64,000 nt of DNA. Origin: Paraburkholderia atlantica. GTDB lineage: Bacteria > Pseudomonadota > Gammaproteobacteria > Burkholderiales > Burkholderiaceae. The stretch lies in assembly GCF_009362785.1 (NCBI RefSeq), contig NZ_WHNQ01000011.1, positions 62,001 through 126,000 on the forward strand, in the 5' to 3' direction. Below the pieces are notes generated by a model, which searched no databases, had not been told where the DNA came from, and worked only from the letters and a program-made list of their open reading frames with translations. The position numbers and the translations under genes are program-made. Below, piece after piece: positions 58,573-64,000 of the stretch (positions are counted from its first letter, which is position 1; every line of letters begins with the position of its first letter).

Positions 58573-59445
58573 TTACGCGACCGCGTCCGCCGGCTGATGG
58601 CTCAACAGCGCCAGCAATTGCGCGATCTCTTCGCGCAGTTTGCGACGATCGACGATCATGTCGATCGCACCCTTTTGCAGCAGAAACTCGGCGCGTTGGA
58701 ATCCTTCCGGCAGCTTCTCGCGCACCGTCTGTTCGATCACGCGCGGGCCGGCAAAGCCGATCAGCGCCTTCGGCTCGGCGATCACGACGTCGCCGAGGAA
58801 CGCGAAACTCGCGGACACGCCGCCCATCGTCGGGTCGGTCAGCACCGAGATGAACGGCAGCTTGGCTTCGGCCAGCTTCGTGAGCATCGCGGTGGTCTTC
58901 GCCATCTGCATCAGCGACAGCAGGCTTTCCTGCATCCGCGCACCGCCCGAAGCGGTGAAGCAGATGAACGGCACTTTCTGTTCGAGCGCGTTCTGTGCGC
59001 CGCGCGCGAAACGTTCGCCGACCACCGAACCCATCGAGCCGCCCATGAACGAGAACTCGAAGTTCGCCACGACGACCGGCAGCGTGTGAATCGCGCCGCC
59101 CATCACGACCATTGCATCGGTCTCGTCGGTTTCGTCCATCGCCTCTTTGATGCGCTCGGGATACTTGCGGCTATCTTTGAACTTCAGCGCGTCGACCGGA
59201 ACGATTTCCTGGCCGATTTCGTAGCGGCCTTCCGGATCGAGCAGGCTGTCCAGCCGCTCACGTGCGCCGATGCGCATGTGATGGTCGCACTTCGGGCAAA
59301 CATGCAGATTGGCCTCGACGTCGTTGCGATACAGCACGGCTTCGCACGACGGGCACTTGATCCACAGGCCTTCCGGAATTCCCTTGCGGTTCTTCGGGTC
59401 GGTTTGTTTGATTTTTGGCGGCAGCAGCTTATCGAGCCAGCTCAT
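58573..59445 (-). CDS. accD: Acetyl-CoA carboxylase carboxyltransferase subunit beta
   Basis: Transfers carboxyl from biotin to acetyl-CoA together with AccA. 290 residues: N-terminal four-Cys zinc ribbon (CPSC at about 31-34, CPKC at about 50-53) and the crotonase-type carboxyltransferase domain with GGSMGSVVGERFARGAQ, FTASGGARMQESLLSLMQM and VLTDPTMGGVSASFAFLGD. Starts MSWLDKLLPPKIK as in other proteobacteria. 78 bases after trpA. Confidence 0.97.
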   Translation of the reverse strand: MSWLDKLLPPKIKQTDPKNRKGIPEGLWIKCPSCEAVLYRNDVEANLHVCPKCDHHMRIGARERLDSLLDPEGRYEIGQEIVPVDALKFKDSRKYPERIKEAMDETDETDAMVVMGGAIHTLPVVVANFEFSFMGGSMGSVVGERFARGAQNALEQKVPFICFTASGGARMQESLLSLMQMAKTTAMLTKLAEAKLPFISVLTDPTMGGVSASFAFLGDVVIAEPKALIGFAGPRVIEQTVREKLPEGFQRAEFLLQKGAIDMIVDRRKLREEIAQLLALLSHQPADAVA

Positions 59446-59523
59446 AGGGAATCCTTCTGGGTCAGCAGTCGCGCAAACGGTGGGACGAACCCGCCGCTCA
59501 CGTTACCGCGACAAAAATAACTG

Positions 59524-60336
59524 TTATCGGGCAGTCGCGACGCTATCGAGCGCCTCGCGCACTTCGGCAACGAAACGCGTGAGGGTCTCGGCAGCGGCGT
59601 CGGGCGCTGCCTGTTCGAGCAATTGAACGATACGGCTGCCGATCACGACGGCATCGGCCACCTCGCCCACCGCACGCGCCGTTTGCGCGTCGCGAATGCC
59701 GAAACCGACGCCCACTGGCAGGGGGACGCGCGACTTGATGGCCGGGATTTTACTCGCGATGCTGGAAACGTCCAGATTTGCTGCGCCAGTGACCCCTTTC
59801 AGCGACACATAGTAGACATAGCCGCTGGCGATCCGGCCGACTTCGGCGATACGTTCGTCGGTTGAAGTCGGTGCGAGCAAAAAGATCGGATCGATACCGG
59901 CAGATTGCATCTGTTGCGCGAAGTTAGCGCATTCTTCAGGCGGATAATCGACCACCAGCACACCGTCGACCCCGGCTTCTTTCGCGGCTTTCGCAAAGGC
60001 CTCGGCGCCCATCCGCTCGATCGGGTTCGCATAGCCCATCAGCACGACCGGGGTTTTATCGTCGGTTTCACGGAAGTGTTTGACATCGGCCAGCACGTGA
60101 CGCAGCGACACGCCCTTCGCGAGCGCGCGTTCGGACGACTGTTGGATCACCGGACCGTCGGCCATCGGGTCGGAGAACGGCACGCCAAGTTCGATGACAT
60201 CGGCGCCGCCGGCGGCGAGCGCGTGCATGAATTCGACCGTGCGAGCCGGGTCCGGGTCGCCAGCGGTCATGAACGGGATCAAGCCTTTCTTACCCTGGGC
60301 GGCCAGCGCGGCAAACGTGTTCTTGATACGGGACAT
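59524..60336 (-). CDS. trpA: Tryptophan synthase alpha subunit
   Basis: Cleaves indole-3-glycerol phosphate to indole, channelled to TrpB. 270 residues of TIM-barrel with catalytic Glu in ADVIELGVPFSDPMADGPVI (about 45-64) and Asp in VLVVDYPPEE (about 131-140; the family has V-D-x-P). The phosphate loop GVGFGIRDAQTA is present. Separated from trpB by a DNA methyltransferase gene, whose stop lies 80 bases before this start. Confidence 0.96.
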   Translation of the reverse strand: MSRIKNTFAALAAQGKKGLIPFMTAGDPDPARTVEFMHALAAGGADVIELGVPFSDPMADGPVIQQSSERALAKGVSLRHVLADVKHFRETDDKTPVVLMGYANPIERMGAEAFAKAAKEAGVDGVLVVDYPPEECANFAQQMQSAGIDPIFLLAPTSTDERIAEVGRIASGYVYYVSLKGVTGAANLDVSSIASKIPAIKSRVPLPVGVGFGIRDAQTARAVGEVADAVVIGSRIVQLLEQAAPDAAAETLTRFVAEVREALDSVATAR

Positions 60337-60416
60337 GGAAGTATTCTCGAATTAGGGCTACTGCGCGCTCATCGTCGCGCGCCATTAGGCGAAATTAGCG
60401 GCGCATTTCGCGCATT

Positions 60417-61331
60417 TCACTGCACTTCGGTCGAAGGCTGCACTTTCGGCTTCGCTCGGGCCCGACGCGGCGCAGCAGGTGTAGCGGCGGCGCTGACGCG
60501 CTCACGCGCTATCGCGCAATAGCTTTCGTTGATCTCATAGCCGACGAATTCGCGCTGATGACGGACGCAAGCGACTGCGGTGGTGCCGCTGCCCATGAAC
60601 GGGTCGAGCACGCGACCGCCCTTCGGGCAACTGGACAACACCATCCGCTCGACGATTTCCAGAGGTTTCTGGGTCGGGTGCGCGACGCGCTCGGCATGCT
60701 GCCGATGCAGACGCGAGACCGACCAGACATCCTTCGGATTATAGCCAAGCTCCAACCACTTGCTTCCTTCGAACAACTTTCGCGAACGCGCCTTCTTCGT
60801 GACTGCATCGTACGGGATGCGGACGGGATCCAGATCGAAGAAGTAGTCCTTCGACACCGCGAAAAAACCGATGTTGTCGTGCACCGACGTGAAGCGGCGC
60901 GTAGTGCCACCCATACTCGGCACGCGCCGGTCCCAGATGATTTCGTTAACCATCACGAGCTTCGTCTTCAGGAAACTGAAGATTTCCGGCGCATATTGCC
61001 AGGTGCAGAAAATATAGAGCGAACCCGACGGCTTGAGCTTCGGGACAGCCAGCTCGAGCCAGCCACGCGTCCAGACGAGAAATTCCTCGCCTGTACGCAT
61101 GTCCGAGTCGTTGCCATAGTCCTTCCCCAGCCCATACGGCGGATCGCAGACAATCAGGTCGATCGACCCATCGGGAATGTTCGCTACATCGGTCAGAAAA
61201 TCGCGGTTCAACAGCTGAATGCCGGCCGGCACTTGCGCTAGCAGGGGTGCAGATGCCGCGGTCGCCGGTACTTCGGCGGCCGGATTCGTAGTTTCAATCG
61301 CCGGCTGCGGCTCGTCGAACTCGTCGCGCAT
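60417..61331 (-). CDS. Orphan DNA methyltransferase (N6-adenine/N4-cytosine, beta class)
   Basis: A 304-residue site-specific DNA methyltransferase. Motif IV DPPYGLGKDYG is at 63-73 and comes before motif I LDPFMGSGTT at 242-251, the beta-class order. HPTQKP is at 218-223, and motif X is near the C-terminus (EINESYCAIARER). The C-terminal 25 residues are Ala/Lys/Arg/Pro-rich. No restriction enzyme gene is near, so it is an orphan. It begins 9 bases after the trpB stop, inside the trp operon. In Burkholderia cenocepacia I recall an orphan methylase from a trp locus (BCAM0992) with specificity GTWWAC; the same specificity here is inference. Confidence 0.9.
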   Translation of the reverse strand: MRDEFDEPQPAIETTNPAAEVPATAASAPLLAQVPAGIQLLNRDFLTDVANIPDGSIDLIVCDPPYGLGKDYGNDSDMRTGEEFLVWTRGWLELAVPKLKPSGSLYIFCTWQYAPEIFSFLKTKLVMVNEIIWDRRVPSMGGTTRRFTSVHDNIGFFAVSKDYFFDLDPVRIPYDAVTKKARSRKLFEGSKWLELGYNPKDVWSVSRLHRQHAERVAHPTQKPLEIVERMVLSSCPKGGRVLDPFMGSGTTAVACVRHQREFVGYEINESYCAIARERVSAAATPAAPRRARAKPKVQPSTEVQ

Positions 61332-61340
61332 CGTCGCGGC

Positions 61341-62534
61341 TCAGAACTGGATACCCGATCGCTCGGCGACCGTGTGCATGTCCTTGTCGCCGCGGCCCGA
61401 CAGGTTGACCAGCAGAATCTTGTCTTTTGACAAGGTCGGCGCGAGCTTCGTGGCGTAGGCGAGCGCGTGGCTCGACTCCAGTGCAGGAATAATGCCCTCG
61501 ATACGACAGCAATCGTGGAACGCCTTCAGGGCCTCTTCGTCGGTGATGCCGACATATTGCGCGCGATTGCTCTCTTTTAGCCACGCATGCTCGGGCCCGA
61601 CGCCCGGATAGTCGAGGCCTGCCGACACCGAATGCGTCTCGATGATCTGACCGTCTTCGTCCTGCAGCAGATACGTACGGTTGCCGTGCAACACACCGGG
61701 GCTGCCGCCGATCAGCGAAGCCGCGTGGCGACCCGTTTCGATGCCGTCGCCGGCCGCTTCGACACCGATCAACTGCACGGATTTATCGTCGATATACGGA
61801 TAAAAGATACCCATCGCATTCGAACCGCCGCCAACACATGCGATGACGGCATCGGGCTGTCGACCGGCGAGCTCGGGCATTTGCACGCGGCATTCGTCGC
61901 CGATCACGCGCTGGAAGTCACGCACCATCATCGGATACGGATGCGGACCCGCAACCGTGCCAATGATGTAGAACGTGTTTTCGACGTTGGTGACCCAGTC
62001 GCGCATCGCTTCGTTCAGCGCGTCCTTCAGCGTGCGTGAGCCCGATTCGACCGGCACGACGGTCGCGCCGAGCAGTTTCATGCGGTACACGTTGGCGGCT
62101 TGACGACGTACGTCCTCGGCGCCCATGTAAACCACGCACTCCATGCCGAAGCGCGCGCAGATCGTCGCCGTGGCCACGCCGTGCTGACCGGCACCGGTTT
62201 CCGCAATCACACGCGGCTTGCCCATGCGCTTGGCGAGCAGCGCCTGGCCGATCACGTTGTTGATCTTGTGCGCGCCGGTGTGATTCAGATCTTCACGCTT
62301 CAGATAAACCTGCGCGCCGCCGAGCAATTCGCTCCAGCGCTGTGCGTGATAAATCGGGGACGGACGACCCACGAAGTACTTCAGTTCACGCTCATATTCG
62401 GCGACGAATTCCGGGTCTTTCTGATATTTCTCGTACGCTTCGCGCAGCTCGTCGAGTGCGGAAAACAGCGTTTCGGCTACAAACACGCCGCCAAACTGGC
62501 CGAAGTGGCCTCTTTCGTCAGGCAAGTTGTACAT
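61341..62534 (-). CDS. trpB: Tryptophan synthase beta subunit
   Basis: PLP enzyme joining indole and serine. 397 residues with the PLP lysine in KREDLNHTGAHKINNVIGQA (about 80-99), the GAGQHGVATA loop (about 110-119), the phosphate-binding GGGSNAMG (about 230-237) and a C-terminal SGRGDKDMHTV. The ATG at 62534 has AGAAGAG 8 bases before it; a GTG 9 bases upstream at 62543 is an alternative. 59 bases after trpF. Confidence 0.97.
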   Translation of the reverse strand: MYNLPDERGHFGQFGGVFVAETLFSALDELREAYEKYQKDPEFVAEYERELKYFVGRPSPIYHAQRWSELLGGAQVYLKREDLNHTGAHKINNVIGQALLAKRMGKPRVIAETGAGQHGVATATICARFGMECVVYMGAEDVRRQAANVYRMKLLGATVVPVESGSRTLKDALNEAMRDWVTNVENTFYIIGTVAGPHPYPMMVRDFQRVIGDECRVQMPELAGRQPDAVIACVGGGSNAMGIFYPYIDDKSVQLIGVEAAGDGIETGRHAASLIGGSPGVLHGNRTYLLQDEDGQIIETHSVSAGLDYPGVGPEHAWLKESNRAQYVGITDEEALKAFHDCCRIEGIIPALESSHALAYATKLAPTLSKDKILLVNLSGRGDKDMHTVAERSGIQF

Positions 62535-62593
62535 GGTGATCACTCTTCTCAGGATGGCTCGCGGCTTTCATCGGAAAGCGCCGCGAGCCTGAA

Positions 62594-63304
62594 TCATTCA
62601 GCGTCCGCGGCGCGCACCGCGCGTACGAACGCCGCCATCCGGGCGTGATCTTTCACGCCCCGGGCGCCCGGCACTTCGATGCCGCTCGAGACATCGACCG
62701 CGTACGGGCGCACGCGATGGATCGCATCACTGACGTTTTGCGTGTTCAACCCACCACTCAAAACGGCCCGACGCGCGAGCTCTGCTGGAATAAGTGACCA
62801 ATCGAAAACCTTCCCGCCGCCGCCGTAGCCTTCGACATGGGTGTCGAACAGAAGACCACTGGCTGCTGAATAGTTGAACGCCGATTTTACCAAATCGGCC
62901 GATCGAGTATCCGCCGCGACTCGCAACGCACGCAACCAAGGCAAACCCGCTACGCCGGCGAGCGTCTCGCACTGTTGCGGCGTCTCGTCACCGTGGAACT
63001 GCAAGAGTGTCAGGTTCACATTGCTCGCGACTTCCTGGACCCATTCCGGCGTCGCGTTGACGAACAGCCCGACGACCGACACGAACGGCGGCACATCGTG
63101 CACGAGTTCGACCGCTTGCGCGACGCTCACCGAGCGCGCGCTCGGCGGGTAGAACACCAAACCGATCGCGTCGGCGCCGAGGTCGATCGCGTGTGCGATG
63201 TCGGCGGGCTTCGACAGTCCGCACAGCTTGATGCGCGTGCGATGGGGCACGCCTTGCAAGGCGGTGGCGTCGGTCTCGTTGGCGGGGTTCTCTGCTGCTT
63301 TCAT
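62594..63304 (-). CDS. trpF: Phosphoribosylanthranilate isomerase
   Basis: Isomerises phosphoribosylanthranilate in tryptophan synthesis. 236 residues; catalytic Cys in RIKLCGLSKPADI (about 25-37), catalytic Asp in GLLFDTHVEGYGGGGKVFDW (about 149-168), and the phosphate sites AVLSGGLN and VDVSSGIE. The start at 63304 is favoured by a 4-base ATGA overlap with the truA stop; an in-frame start at 63337 would overlap truA by 37 bases. Confidence 0.95.
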   Translation of the reverse strand: MKAAENPANETDATALQGVPHRTRIKLCGLSKPADIAHAIDLGADAIGLVFYPPSARSVSVAQAVELVHDVPPFVSVVGLFVNATPEWVQEVASNVNLTLLQFHGDETPQQCETLAGVAGLPWLRALRVAADTRSADLVKSAFNYSAASGLLFDTHVEGYGGGGKVFDWSLIPAELARRAVLSGGLNTQNVSDAIHRVRPYAVDVSSGIEVPGARGVKDHARMAAFVRAVRAADAE

Positions 63305-64000
63305 GTTTCTGGTTGCTCGGTCCATACGCTGCTCCACGGCACGCTGCCCGTCGCGGGATCGGGCACGCCGAATTGCTCAGGATAGCCCACTTGCGCGAGA
63401 TACAGGCCGTCGGGCATGAAGGTCGGCGCCGCGCAGTCGCGGCTACGGCTCGCGAGCACGTCGGCCATCCACGCGGCCGGGCGGCGGCCGCTGCCGATTT
63501 CGATCAGACAGCCCATCACGTTGCGCACCATGTGATGCAGGAACGCGTTCGCGCGGAAGCGGAAATGCACGAAGTTACCTTGTCGTTTGACGTCGATCTG
63601 GTACAGGTGCTTGAACGGCGTCTTCGATTGGCATTGCGACGAACGAAACGCCGAAAAGTCGTGCTCGCCGATCAGGTGCTCGGCGGCCGAGCGCATCGCG
63701 TCGACGTCGAGTGGCGTGTGCACCCAGCCGGCGCGCGTCGTGAGCATCGGCGAGCGAACCGGACTCACGTACAGCACGTAGTAATAGGTCCGCTCGAATG
63801 CCGAAAACCGCGCGTGAAAATCGTCGGGCATCGGCTTGGCCCATTGCACGCCGATTGTCTTCGGCAGAAACGCGTTCGGGCCGCGCACCCAGGAAATGTC
63901 GACGCGGTCGAGTTCGGTGTCGAAATGCACGACCTGCCCCAAGCCATGCACGCCGCGGTCAGTGCGGCCGGCGACCACCGTCTGCACGGGCGTGCGGGTG
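63301..64000 (-). CDS. truA: tRNA pseudouridine(38-40) synthase, 5' end outside window
   Basis: Makes pseudouridine in the anticodon arm at positions 38-40. About 233 codons are visible, lacking only the N-terminus. The catalytic Asp lies in VAGRTDRGVHGLGQVVHFDT near the right edge of the window. Further family features are FHARFSAFERTYYYVLY, LIGEHDFSAFRSSQCQSKTP and RANAFLHHMVRNVMGCLIEIG. It is the first visible gene of the truA-trpF block and overlaps trpF by 4 bases. Confidence 0.95.
   Translation of the reverse strand, partial: TRTPVQTVVAGRTDRGVHGLGQVVHFDTELDRVDISWVRGPNAFLPKTIGVQWAKPMPDDFHARFSAFERTYYYVLYVSPVRSPMLTTRAGWVHTPLDVDAMRSAAEHLIGEHDFSAFRSSQCQSKTPFKHLYQIDVKRQGNFVHFRFRANAFLHHMVRNVMGCLIEIGSGRRPAAWMADVLASRSRDCAAPTFMPDGLYLAQVGYPEQFGVPDPATGSVPWSSVWTEQPET

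Overview
The window is a high-GC proteobacterial chromosome segment whose gene content and order fit Burkholderiaceae, most likely Paraburkholderia or Burkholderia. Supporting signs are the truA-trpF-trpB-methylase-trpA-accD-folC-SPOR-cvpA-purF order, a BPSS1780-type membrane protein after thrB, a DUF3563 small protein, a PHB-depolymerase esterase, and a glgE-treS/mak-glgB-glgX-treZ-malQ-treY block. The call comes from gene content and remembered gene orders, not from a database search. The sequence is almost fully coding. I see no tRNA, rRNA, CRISPR array, IS element or prophage.

Layout. 1-7.2 kb: 5' part of polA, divergent from a LOG-family gene; an internally deleted chrA remnant; AMP nucleosidase; a DUF2782-like periplasmic protein, homoserine kinase and a BPSS1780-type membrane protein. 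7.4-13.2 kb: peroxide defence pair ohrR/ohr, photolyase, TspO, DUF3563, a PHB-depolymerase-type esterase and a PAP2 phosphatase. 13.3-16.5 kb: molybdate system modABC with a ModE box in front and modE converging from downstream. 16.7-21.9 kb: an arsenic resistance operon on the minus strand (arsR, Trx-type arsC, acr3, a dead glutaredoxin-type arsC remnant, a cysteine-tailed flavoprotein, an MFS exporter). 21.9-30.9 kb: tautomerase/LysR pair, a secreted Ala/His/Lys-rich protein, a Xre-RES toxin-antitoxin pair, a PPP-type phosphatase, and a three-subunit membrane flavoprotein dehydrogenase (small subunit, GMC subunit, tri-heme cytochrome c).

31.2-49.9 kb is the most coherent block, about 18.5 kb of alpha-glucan and trehalose genes on the plus strand. 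TreS fused to maltokinase converts trehalose to maltose-1-phosphate, GlgE polymerises it, GlgB branches, GlgX debranches, MalQ disproportionates, and TreY/TreZ turn the linear glucan back into trehalose. The loop is closed. Its leader carries a near-consensus sigma-54 (-24/-12) promoter. GlgE has an extra N-terminal domain of about 450 residues that looks like a degenerate amylase.

50-64 kb: a CNNM/CorC-type membrane protein, a histidine kinase with an eroded ATP-binding domain, an FKBP and an AraC regulator. After these come the minus-strand housekeeping genes ending in purF, where the expected metZ survives only as its last 51 codons. An orphan DNA methyltransferase sits between trpB and trpA.

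Most of the window is recognisable biology. The best leads for something new are the sigma-54 control of the glucan/trehalose loop, the GlgE N-terminal pseudo-domain, the cysteine-tailed flavoprotein of the ars operon, the methylase inside the trp operon, and several conserved-looking palindromes.
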